A program made the position numbers and the translations under genes. From the NCBI GenBank assembly GCA_016218885.1, contig JACRCT010001023.1:1-32434 (forward strand): a stretch of DNA of 32,434 nt, read 5' to 3'. Shown piece after piece: positions 8,462 to 15,731 of the stretch; the first letter of the stretch is position 1, and each line of letters starts with the position of its first letter. This DNA is from Deltaproteobacteria bacterium. Its GTDB lineage: Bacteria; Myxococcota; Myxococcia; Myxococcales; UBA5297. Below the pieces are notes generated by a model. That model was not told the origin of the DNA. It made no database searches and saw nothing but the letters and a program-made list of their open reading frames with translations.

Positions 8462-9436
8462 CTAGGGGAGCCGACCCTCGATGCTCAGAACCATTCCTCC
8501 AGGAGCTGCGCCAACGCCCAGCTGGATGCTGGAAGACAAGGATTTGGGCTTGGCGCCTTCGGGCGAGCTCAGCGCATCTCTGATCAGGAAGATCGCGCTG
8601 GTGAGGACGACCGCTCCCCCGACACCGCCGAGCACATAGCCAGCGATCTGGAAGCGCTCGCCGTCGTCCCTGACCCCGGCAGGGTTTGCGAGCGGCCGAT
8701 CCCCACTCAGATAGTCGTATCGCCTCTTGGCTTCCACCCCGCACCAGATGCCTCCGGCGGCTGCGAGCGCCCCTGCGCCTGCAGTGACCCATGGCCAAAC
8801 GAGCCTGTCGGCTGGCTGATGCTGCTCGCTCTCTGACGCGGCGGGCGGCTGCACGGGGGGCGTCAGAGCCGGCAGCGCGGCCGGAGGAGGTTTGGCCGAT
8901 GGAGGAGGCAGCGAGAAGGTCACTTCAGTCGCATTGCGCGGCCCGAGCAATAGCTCTCGCTCCACGGAAAGGGCTCCGTCGGGAGCCCTTGCCTGGACCC
9001 GGTGTCGACCGATGGCGACCTTCACCTCGAGGGGCGTCTCGCCGAGAGCCTTGCCGTCCAGCCAGATGGTCGCGGCTCGGTCGCTGGTGACGCGCAGGTC
9101 GGCCTTGAGCCGCTGGCGGAGGCCGGTGAGCAAGCCCACCAGCACCGGAGGTACCCGGCTCGCGTCGAGCTCGGACTCCGGATCCTGCACCAAGGCCTCT
9201 TCCAGGGCGCCCTCGGCCTTGGCGAGGTCTCCATTGGCGTTGAAGCAACGGGCGCGCAACAAGTGGATGTTCGCCAGCTGGCTCCGATTCTTGGAGCCGG
9301 CCACGGCCCGGTCGAGCAACTGCAAGGCCTTGTCGAACTCTCCGTCACGGAAAGCAGCCTGCGCCGCGCGGAGCTCGCCAGCCGGCTTGGCGGCGGTCGA
9401 CAGCATGCCCAGAAGAATGACGAGAGATACGCTCAT
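8462..9436 (-). CDS. TPR/PEGA-domain membrane protein coupled to the Ser/Thr kinase
   Basis: This 324-aa protein starts with a short hydrophobic signal (residues 1-16). Helical TPR-like repeats follow (about 19-95, with FRDGEFDKALQLLDRAV and NGDLAKAEGALEEALVQDP). A PEGA domain (about 112-175) contains ATIWLDGKALGETPLEVKVA and IGRHRVQARA. After a Pro-rich linker there are two hydrophobic segments (about 217-235 and 263-287) and a short tail. PEGA domains are small beta modules found on envelope proteins and kinases. The start ATG overlaps the stop of the upstream kinase by four bases (ATGA), so translation is coupled and the two products probably act together at the membrane, perhaps as sensor and partner. 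Confidence 0.85.
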   Translation of the reverse strand: MSVSLVILLGMLSTAAKPAGELRAAQAAFRDGEFDKALQLLDRAVAGSKNRSQLANIHLLRARCFNANGDLAKAEGALEEALVQDPESELDASRVPPVLVGLLTGLRQRLKADLRVTSDRAATIWLDGKALGETPLEVKVAIGRHRVQARAPDGALSVERELLLGPRNATEVTFSLPPPSAKPPPAALPALTPPVQPPAASESEQHQPADRLVWPWVTAGAGALAAAGGIWCGVEAKRRYDYLSGDRPLANPAGVRDDGERFQIAGYVLGGVGGAVVLTSAIFLIRDALSSPEGAKPKSLSSSIQLGVGAAPGGMVLSIEGRLP

Positions 9437-11040
9437 GGCACCAGCGTGAGCTTGAGGGTCTTGGTCCTGTTGGGGACGACGTCCACTTTCTCCTCCAGGG
9501 CACGATATCCCGCCCGTTCAACCCGCACCACATGCTTGCCCGCGGGCAGGGTGACGACCAGAGGAGCTGGCCGGTCCAGGCGCCGTCCGTTCAGGAAGAC
9601 CATCGCCCAGGTGGGCTCGCCGCTCTCGAGCGTCACGATGCGTAGGCGACCTGGGCGAAGGGCCTCGGGCCGCGGGCTTTCACCCCGCTCCTTCTCCTCT
9701 CCCTGCGCAGGGGCGGCAGGCGTTGGCGTCGCCCGAAGCGGTGTCGGCGAGGAGGGACCGCCAGGCTCAGGCTCCACCGGGACGGACTCTTGCGCGTCCC
9801 CCGCATTCCCTGCGTCGAGGGGGTCCGCACCGTCCCCGGCGCCGGGGATGGGGGGCGGCAGCGCAGCAGGAGCTCCAGGGCCCGGCGCGGAGATGACGAC
9901 CGGTGGCAAGGGCGGCCCAACCGGAGCCGGTTCCTTCAGGAGGTGCGTGTGCCTGAGATAGACGGTGACGAGACCGCCGATGGCTACCGCGATCCCCGCG
10001 GCGATTCCCCATCGCCACCCCTTGCGCCGGGCCTCGCCCTCCACTTCGAGAACCACGAGACTCTCGGCCTGCCGAGTAATTCGTCCGGGAATGGTCGGGA
10101 CGGCGCGAGTAATGGCCTCCGCCAGCTCTGCCATCGACTGGAAACGTTGGGCGGGGTCCTTGGCGGTCGCCTTCTGCAAGGCCGCGTCGAACTCGTCCAG
10201 ACCTTCCACTCCGTTCTCGCCCAGCCGCGGCATCGGGTCCTGGATCTGGGCGAGGAGGATCTGCTCCACCGACATGCCTCGCCGCCGGAAGGTGTTACGC
10301 CCCACCAGCATCTCGAACCCGATGACCCCCAGCGAATAGATGTCGGCGCGGTGGTCGACCGGCCGTCCGCCGATCTGCTCGGGCGCCGAGTAGCTCGGAG
10401 TTCCGAGGAGGGTGCCGGGCTGCGTCCCGTTCAGCTCCGCCTCTCCCAGGAGCTTGGAGATCCCGAAGTCGAGAACGTGGGCGTGATAGCCGCGCAGCGC
10501 CTTGGTGAGAATGATGTTCTCGGGCTTCATGTCGCGGTGGACGACCGCGTGAGAATGGGCGTACCCGAGCACGTCGCACAGCTGCAGCAGGACGTCCCCG
10601 GTGACCGACGAGGAGAACGTGGCCTCCCGCGCCAAGGAGCGTCTCAGGCTTTCTCCCTCGACGTACTCCATGCAGATGAAGAGGTCCCCGCTCTCCTCGT
10701 CTCGTCCGAAATCGTGGAGCCGAACCGCGTGGGGATGCTGCACGCGCAGGTAGCATTGCGCCTCGTTGAAGAACCGGCGAACCACTTCCGGGTCGGCGGA
10801 GAGCTTGCGATCGATGAACTTGATCGCCACTCTCTGGCCGACGCCGATCTGCTCTGCCAGGTAGACGCTTGCCATCCCTCCTTCACCAATCTTGGAAGTG
10901 ATCCGGTAGCGCCCCGCGATGGTCTTGTGCAGATAGCGGTCGATGGGCTCAGGTTGCTTGGGCTGCTCAGGCGAGCAACGCGAGCACCGCTCCGCACCAG
11001 CAGGAAGCTCGGTTCCGCAGCTGTAGCAGGTGCATGTCAT
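9433..11040 (-). CDS. Membrane Ser/Thr protein kinase with zinc ribbon and PEGA domain
   Basis: This is a 535-aa Hanks-type kinase. The N-terminus has a CxxC...CxxC zinc-ribbon pattern (C5, C8, C19, C22). The kinase domain (about 44-310) has the glycine loop GEGGMASVY, catalytic lysine K74, HRDMKPEN (D170), DFG (D191) and the SAPEQ motif, so it should be active. A membrane helix lies at about 342-362. A Pro/Ala-rich extracytoplasmic linker and a C-terminal PEGA domain (about 465-535) follow. This is a sensor-kinase layout typical of myxobacteria. I chose ATG 11040 because the zinc ribbon starts there; the frame is open upstream to 11115 but that part overlaps the preceding ORF. It is four-base overlapped with the TPR-PEGA gene and lies 16 nt after a 98-aa ORF. 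Substrates unknown. Confidence 0.9.
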   Translation of the reverse strand: MTCTCYSCGTELPAGAERCSRCSPEQPKQPEPIDRYLHKTIAGRYRITSKIGEGGMASVYLAEQIGVGQRVAIKFIDRKLSADPEVVRRFFNEAQCYLRVQHPHAVRLHDFGRDEESGDLFICMEYVEGESLRRSLAREATFSSSVTGDVLLQLCDVLGYAHSHAVVHRDMKPENIILTKALRGYHAHVLDFGISKLLGEAELNGTQPGTLLGTPSYSAPEQIGGRPVDHRADIYSLGVIGFEMLVGRNTFRRRGMSVEQILLAQIQDPMPRLGENGVEGLDEFDAALQKATAKDPAQRFQSMAELAEAITRAVPTIPGRITRQAESLVVLEVEGEARRKGWRWGIAAGIAVAIGGLVTVYLRHTHLLKEPAPVGPPLPPVVISAPGPGAPAALPPPIPGAGDGADPLDAGNAGDAQESVPVEPEPGGPSSPTPLRATPTPAAPAQGEEKERGESPRPEALRPGRLRIVTLESGEPTWAMVFLNGRRLDRPAPLVVTLPAGKHVVRVERAGYRALEEKVDVVPNRTKTLKLTLVP

Positions 11041-11056
11041 CGCGGTGTCCGGGCCG

Positions 11057-11353
11057 TCACCAACGGATGCGGATCTCGTCGAGGCGAACGAGCGCGCCGG
11101 CAGACCACTCGCCACCGACCAGCAAGAGCTCGAACCTCGTGGCGAAGTCGGCGTATCTCTCCATCACCGGCAATTCGAACGAGCCGCTCGGCAGACCGGC
11201 CGTGCACTGCGCGATCTCCCCCAGCTGGAGGCTGCGACACGTCGTCGTCGAAGGGACTTGAAACTCGGTCCAACGGTGGAATTGGGTCGTGCTATGGCCC
11301 GCCTCGACCTCGGACCTCACGGTTCCCGTCACCAGCTCATAGGACCGGTGCAT
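11057..11353 (-). CDS. 98-aa ORF related to the C-terminus of the 12089-13072 lipoprotein
   Basis: The last 40 residues resemble those of the neighbouring lipoprotein at 12089-13072: both end in VR-x-DEI-x-IRW after a GG-x-W element, about 14 of 40 positions identical by eye. The DNA at the two stop codons is also alike. The ORF has no signal peptide and lacks the N-terminal two thirds of its relative. An in-frame TAA lies two codons before the ATG, fixing this start, and AGAGG sits 7 nt before it. It may be a truncated remnant of a duplicated gene or a small intact gene leading the kinase operon. I cannot decide from sequence alone. Confidence 0.5.
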   Translation of the reverse strand: MHRSYELVTGTVRSEVEAGHSTTQFHRWTEFQVPSTTTCRSLQLGEIAQCTAGLPSGSFELPVMERYADFATRFELLLVGGEWSAGALVRLDEIRIRW

Positions 11354-12088
11354 CCCTTATCCTCTGGCGTGGCCAGCATTGAGCCGACTGATCGTCACAG
11401 ACAAGGTGAAGGTGCGCAGGACAGCTCGGACTCCGACTTTCCTCCTCTTTGCACGTGGCGGAGCTTCGGCCCGAGGCCACACCTCACGCTGGGTTGCCAA
11501 CCCCTCGTATCAGTCGCCCGAAATCTCGTGGAACAGTAACTGATGAGGTTTTGACCGTCAACGAACCCGCCTGCGCATGCACCGGCTAATTCCAGGGCCG
11601 TGTTCGTGAACGTTCGGAAGCCGACAGGCCCGCACCTCCTCTGCCAAGATCCGGGAGGTCACTCATGACACCCTGGGCGACCGGAGGGTAACCGCAGCCA
11701 AGGAAAGTTAGCCGGGGGTCGGGTGTGTTCCTTCCTGGCGAGACTTATCGCCTCCCTGGGCCAAGCGCTCAGAAAGGCTAGGAAACGCCACACAGCTGCG
11801 AAGCTTGAGACAGAATCGGCGGCCGCCTCTTGAGGATCCTGCTGCTATCGGTCCTGCCTCGCGATGGCCTCCTGCTCGGTTGTCCCTCAGTGGGGTGCTT
11901 CGACAGATCTCCGGATACCCACACTCCTACGGGTGGAGCGAGAGCGTTGATCCGGGAAGGAGGCCTTGCCGGGAGGGGCGTGAACCCGAGCGCAGCCTCT
12001 CAGGATCCCCATTTTGGAAAGCTGCGTGGAGTCGTTGGGGCGGCAGCAGGTCGCATCGGCGAGCCTCTGGTTGCGCCTTGCTTGCCGA
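11354..12088. other. 735-nt gene-free interval
   Basis: No frame here has protein-like composition, and there is no relative of the flanking lipoprotein that I can see by eye. There is a strong Shine-Dalgarno-like AGGAGG on the reverse strand near 11440, but no start codon at the right distance. A small hairpin (GGCGA/TCGCC) lies at 11737-11752. The region probably carries the promoter of the kinase operon and the end of the ECF operon. I searched it for tRNA and common riboswitch patterns and saw none. Confidence 0.5.
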
Positions 12089-13072
12089 TCACCACCGGAT
12101 GCTGATCTCGTCCACCCTCACCACGCCCCCATGCGTCCAGCCTCCTCCTATGATCACTCCTTGGAGGCTGTTGCCCAGATCGGCGAATTGGAGCAACAGG
12201 CCCTCTTGGTAGGGAAACTCGCCCATTACCCGAAGAGGAATTTGGTAGAGGTGATATTGCCCGTCGGAAGGGAAGGTAAGGACAGAATAGTAGTGGGAAT
12301 GCTGTGCGTCGAGACCAACGAAAAGATGCACCTCCGACCAGTAGGAAGCCTGGGTGCCGGAGTACGATACTGCGAACTCCATCAGACTCCCCTCGAACTG
12401 GTCTCGGTTCATATCGCCCAAAGAGAGCCCCAGCTGCCCCCATTGGAGATTCATCCAGCAAGGCGAGCCAGAATTGCCCGAGGGGCACGTCGAGTTGTAC
12501 TCGTAGGCCCATTGTCCTTGGTAGGGATTGGTCAGGGTTCGTTGAAACGCGGGAGCTCGCGGCTCGGCCCAGCCAGCTGGGGCATCCTCGCGGAAGATGG
12601 GGAGCCTGCTCAGGAGAACCGCGGTGGTGGTCGCTGTGGCGACATTGGACTTAGAGATGCGGCCGCGGCTATCGATGGCCTGGAGTTGCGCAAAGTACGT
12701 GGTGGAGTGCAGGTGCGGCCCGGACGAAGTCGCCACGATAGGTTGCCCATCCGGCATGGACATCAAGCCCAACTCTGGATTGAGCGCCGGACCATGGACG
12801 ACTGCGCTCCCGCTGCGTGTCTGCACATCCTGGGCGGAGGTGCCCACGACGAGCTCGAAACGCCCGAAGTCGACCGCTTGGCCAGTGCACGTCCAGCCCC
12901 AGCGAATGAACTTCTCCGTGGACCACAGCGGTGTGAGCGCGCTGACCGAGATGGCCGGCCTCGCGTCCTCGCCGCCAGCATCAGGCAGCCAATGATCGAT
13001 GACGGTGAGGTCGAGCGAGCACGCGAAAGAGAACAACAATCCGGAAGCAAAAATGGCGAAAAAAGTTCTCAT
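12089..13072 (-). CDS. Secreted protein with Fn3-like and C-terminal beta domains, last gene of the ECF operon
   Basis: This 327-aa protein has an N-terminal signal (residues 1-17) ending before Cys18. The lipobox is weak (SFAC), so it may be a lipoprotein or a normally cleaved protein. Residues about 40-150 look like a fibronectin-III-type sandwich (STTYFAQLQAIDSRGRISKS is the typical C-strand region). Residues about 165-327 form a second beta-rich domain ending in VRVDEISIRW, like a carbohydrate-binding jelly roll. The ATG directly abuts the TGA of the FecR-like gene, so it is translated from the same message. It is less GC-rich than its neighbours. It is probably a surface or periplasmic target of the ECF system; ligand unknown. 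Confidence 0.75.
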   Translation of the reverse strand: MRTFFAIFASGLLFSFACSLDLTVIDHWLPDAGGEDARPAISVSALTPLWSTEKFIRWGWTCTGQAVDFGRFELVVGTSAQDVQTRSGSAVVHGPALNPELGLMSMPDGQPIVATSSGPHLHSTTYFAQLQAIDSRGRISKSNVATATTTAVLLSRLPIFREDAPAGWAEPRAPAFQRTLTNPYQGQWAYEYNSTCPSGNSGSPCWMNLQWGQLGLSLGDMNRDQFEGSLMEFAVSYSGTQASYWSEVHLFVGLDAQHSHYYSVLTFPSDGQYHLYQIPLRVMGEFPYQEGLLLQFADLGNSLQGVIIGGGWTHGGVVRVDEISIRW

Positions 13073-14101
13073 TCAGTTCGCAGGCGGGCACCCAGCGCGG
13101 ACCCGAGCGGCCTCTGCCTCCCTCAGGAACCTTCCGGCGGTGAACTCGCGAGAGTGGCGTATCCAGTGGGAGCAGGCCCCCGGGTCACCCAGCCGGTCGG
13201 TGAGGAGGACCCCCAGCTCATAGCTCAGCTGCTCCCGCAGCGGGCCCCCCAGCCCGTGGGCCAGCGCCGATTCGATCTCCTCGGCGGCAGACTCGAAGCG
13301 CCCCAAGCTGCGCAGTCGCGCGACGCGGTCGAGCAGCGCCATGGCATCGACCTGCTGCGGAGCGCTGGGAGCAGGGGAGCTGGCCGCAGGGAGGCGAGTG
13401 GAGGGTCGCGCCCTCGGCGGGTTCGTCGTGAAGGCCTGCGGCGGCCTCTCTGCCTTCAGGTTGTCGCGCTCGCAGCGGAGCGGACCCTCGGAGAGCGGCC
13501 AGCGCAGAGCGCAGCCCGGCGAAAGAAGCAGCTCGCGTCCGTCCTGGGAAACGAAGCGAATCGCGCCCTCATGAAGCGCTACCGAGCCGCCATCGGGATC
13601 CTGCGTCACGCTGAAGCGGGTTCCGATGACCTCGATCGCGCCCGCGGAGACCAAGAAGCGCGTGGCCGCCGCCTCGAGGCCCTTGCGGACCGAAATCTCG
13701 ACGGCTCCCGCGACGATCCGGATGCCCTCGGGCTCAGCTCGCAGCCGCGCGGTGACGGAGGCCATCATCCGCGCGGGGCGCCCTGCGTGGTCGAAGGTGA
13801 AGGCTTCGCCCGCCGAGAGCTCCCATTCGGCTGGAGCTGCTTGGGCGACCGACGCCACGCTCTCGTGATCGGGGAAGACGGGGGACGGCCGGCCCTGCAG
13901 GTTGAGCCACACCAGCACCACCGTCGCTGCCGCTGCTGCTGCGAGGCCCACCCCCCATACCAACCCCCGCGATGCTCTCGAAGGGGTCTCTTTGCGTACC
14001 AGCCGCTCGCGTACCCTCCGGCTCGAGGTCCGGGGCATCCCCGCCCGCAGCAGGTCGGCGTCGGCGGAGCGGAGCAGACGGCGGAGGCTACTGGTTGCCA
14101 T
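13073..14101 (-). CDS. FecR-like transmembrane regulator with C-terminal helical repeats
   Basis: This 342-aa protein has a basic cytoplasmic N-terminus of 45 residues and one membrane helix (about 46-68). A FecR-type periplasmic beta domain (about 85-215) contains GAVEISVRKG, IEVIGTRFSVTQDPDGGSVA and LHEGAIRFVSQDGRELLLSPG. After a Pro/Ser-rich linker the tail (about 265-342) is helical and TPR-like. FecR proteins relay a periplasmic signal to an ECF sigma factor. The N-terminal anti-sigma domain seen in many FecR proteins is not recognisable here, only a short Arg-rich segment. I chose ATG 14101, which overlaps the last codons of the sigma gene by 14 nt; the frame is open upstream only through sigma coding sequence. 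Confidence 0.85.
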   Translation of the reverse strand: MATSSLRRLLRSADADLLRAGMPRTSSRRVRERLVRKETPSRASRGLVWGVGLAAAAAATVVLVWLNLQGRPSPVFPDHESVASVAQAAPAEWELSAGEAFTFDHAGRPARMMASVTARLRAEPEGIRIVAGAVEISVRKGLEAAATRFLVSAGAIEVIGTRFSVTQDPDGGSVALHEGAIRFVSQDGRELLLSPGCALRWPLSEGPLRCERDNLKAERPPQAFTTNPPRARPSTRLPAASSPAPSAPQQVDAMALLDRVARLRSLGRFESAAEEIESALAHGLGGPLREQLSYELGVLLTDRLGDPGACSHWIRHSREFTAGRFLREAEAARVRAGCPPAN

Positions 14102-14672
14102 CGTCGGCCTCCCAGCCCATCCCCTTGAGTCGTTCCAGGGCGCGTGCCAACAGCTTCGAGACATAGCCTTCGGACATCCCCAGGGCGTGAGCGATCTCCC
14201 GCTGGCTCTGGTCGTCGATGAGCTTCATCGTGACCACCACGCGCTCGCGATCGGGCAGCCGGCCCAGCAGGGCGAGCGCCGCCGTAGTCTCCTCACGCAG
14301 CTCCAGCTCGGCGGATGGCAGCGAGGGCTCGGGGCGAGCGTCCCCCAACAGCCTCACCACGCTCTTGATGAAGGAGCGCTTCGCGCGCAACCGATTGAGG
14401 GCCAGATTGGCCGTGACTCGATAGAGCCAGCCCGCCAGCTCGCTTGGGCGCTCCAGAACCTTGGAGCACTGAAGCGCCTTGAGGAAGACTTCTTGAACCA
14501 AGTCCTCGGCCAAATCCTGGTCTCCAGCCGTGTATCGAAGCGCCCAGGCAAAGACCCGGTCGCGATGGGTGTCATAGAGGTCCCCGATGGCCGCGGGGCT
14601 GCTCTTCTCAGTCTCAGGGAGACACACCGTGTCGACGAGCGACTTTCCCAATCCTGGCCGCGCCGGTCTCAT
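14088..14672 (-). CDS. ECF-family RNA polymerase sigma factor
   Basis: This 194-aa protein is a sigma-70-family factor of the extracytoplasmic-function type. Region 2 (about 28-95) has LYDTHRDRVFAWALRYTAG and the core-binding DLVQEVFLKAL. Region 4 (about 128-187) has LPDRERVVVTMKLIDDQS followed by a helix-turn-helix (REIAHALGMSEGYVSKLLAR) that reads the -35 element. No region 1 or 3 is present. I chose ATG 14672 because it overlaps the stop of the upstream gene as ATGA, and because upstream of it the frame is only Arg/Gly-rich shadow. It overlaps the FecR-like gene by 14 nt, the usual sign of a sigma factor and its regulator. It probably controls its own operon and perhaps the divergent lipoprotein. 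Confidence 0.92.
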   Translation of the reverse strand: MRPARPGLGKSLVDTVCLPETEKSSPAAIGDLYDTHRDRVFAWALRYTAGDQDLAEDLVQEVFLKALQCSKVLERPSELAGWLYRVTANLALNRLRAKRSFIKSVVRLLGDARPEPSLPSAELELREETTAALALLGRLPDRERVVVTMKLIDDQSQREIAHALGMSEGYVSKLLARALERLKGMGWEADDGNQ

Positions 14673-15595
14673 GGCGCCCATCCCACATCGACACCCATCT
14701 CCAATCGAGGGCCGCCGCGCCGCCAGATGGTCGCACCCTCCAGATGGTGCTCGATGGCGAGCGTCGACAGCCCTGGAGCAGCGCGAACCGCGATATCCAG
14801 CGCATGCGCCGGCCGCCAGCACACGCGGATGGCGACCGAGACCAGCGCTCCGAGGCGATCTCCTACTCCCTCGCTGGCGCTGGCATCCGCGAGCGAATAG
14901 CGGTGCCAGGTCAAGCCGCCGAGCAGTAGAGCTTCGCCGTCGACCTGCCGGGCAAGCTGGAGCCGAAACCCGCCGCCGGCCTGAACCTGCCAGTCGAGAA
15001 CCGAAATCTGCCCAGCTCCCGACGGGGTCAGCGCGCCCTGCAAGGCCATCCATATCGGGCCGAGGTGACGGCTGATGCCCGCGCCGAACTGAGGGTCGAA
15101 GGAGCTCGAGCGAAGGATTCCGCCAGCCAACGCCGCGAGCCTCCAGCGAGAAGACTCGTCGGCCTCCGCGAGTGGGGGAGCCTGCTGCAGAGCCACTTCA
15201 CGAGCCGCACTCCGAACCAATTCCACGGCCCGCTGGGCCACCTCGAGGTGGGTCTCGGGCAACGGTCGCTGCGAAAGCTCGATCAGCGCGCTCCCGGTCC
15301 CGGCCCTGAGCCGCAGCGCGCCCTCTTCGCGTAGCGCTCGCAAGACGATGTCCGGCTTGGTCTGCGGCGCCACCACCGCGAAGCCATCCTGGACCAGACG
15401 CACCACCACCCGATCCTCGAGCCGAAGCCCCTCGATCTCCTTGAAGAACCCCTCGTCCAGAGCGCTGAAGTCGACGGACACGGCAGTACGCAGGGGTGAG
15501 GCGCCCGCGGCGACCCCAGCCGCGAACAACACAGCCGCACCGCAAGCGACCTGCGCGATCCTTGCTCGGATCCAGGGCTGGTCCGCCACTTTCAC
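14669..15595 (-). CDS. Putative outer-membrane/periplasmic protein leading the ECF operon
   Basis: This 308-aa protein has a signal peptide (about 1-32, cleavage near AAGA). An N-terminal alpha/beta region (33-130) may be a small periplasmic domain. The C-terminal 160 residues show alternating hydrophobic and polar residues with Gly-rich turns, like strands of an outer-membrane beta barrel (for example AGGGFRLQLARQVDGEALLL). It has no family I can name with confidence. The start is GTG 15595, with the extended -10 motif 8 nt upstream. Its stop overlaps the sigma factor start as ATGA. By position it could be the sensor or receptor that feeds the FecR-like regulator; this is inference. Confidence 0.72.
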   Translation of the reverse strand: MKVADQPWIRARIAQVACGAAVLFAAGVAAGASPLRTAVSVDFSALDEGFFKEIEGLRLEDRVVVRLVQDGFAVVAPQTKPDIVLRALREEGALRLRAGTGSALIELSQRPLPETHLEVAQRAVELVRSAAREVALQQAPPLAEADESSRWRLAALAGGILRSSSFDPQFGAGISRHLGPIWMALQGALTPSGAGQISVLDWQVQAGGGFRLQLARQVDGEALLLGGLTWHRYSLADASASEGVGDRLGALVSVAIRVCWRPAHALDIAVRAAPGLSTLAIEHHLEGATIWRRGGPRLEMGVDVGWAP

Positions 15596-15612
15596 AGTGC
15601 GAAATCCTAACA
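15596..15612 (-). promoter_or_regulatory. Extended -10 promoter of the ECF operon (possibly leaderless)
   Basis: On the reverse strand TG-T-TAGGAT (15612-15604) matches the extended -10 form TGnTAnnnT exactly. Eight nt separate it from GTG 15595. An AGGA within the hexamer could also serve as a Shine-Dalgarno, so leaderless initiation is not proven. Confidence 0.45.
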
Positions 15613-15650
15613 GGCGCTACCTGACCGAGATAGAGGAGTATCGAGGGAAA

Positions 15651-15682
15651 GACTGTCGCAGTCCGGGTGTGTCTCCGAGACA
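15651..15682. promoter_or_regulatory. Two adjacent 13-bp dyads in a divergent promoter region
   Basis: GACTG-TCG-CAGTC (15651-15663) and TGTCT-CCG-AGACA (15670-15682) are both perfect 5-bp inverted repeats with a 3-nt centre. Their centres are 19 bp apart. They lie between the ECF operon and the divergent lipoprotein and could be operators for a dimeric regulator. No regulator is known, and chance is possible in GC-rich DNA. Confidence 0.3.
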
Positions 15683-15731
15683 GCGCTGGTCCTTCCCGCA
15701 TCCGCACGCCTCCCCACTTGGAGCTCGGCCG

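Noticed and set aside
11640-11760. Possible riboswitch in the gene-free region
   Set aside because: I compared it by eye with c-di-GMP, c-di-AMP and cobalamin consensus elements and found no matching conserved core.
11805-12212. 135-aa forward frame in the gene-free region
   Set aside because: It has no start signal, is Arg/Ser/Pro-rich and runs into the end of the reverse-strand lipoprotein gene.
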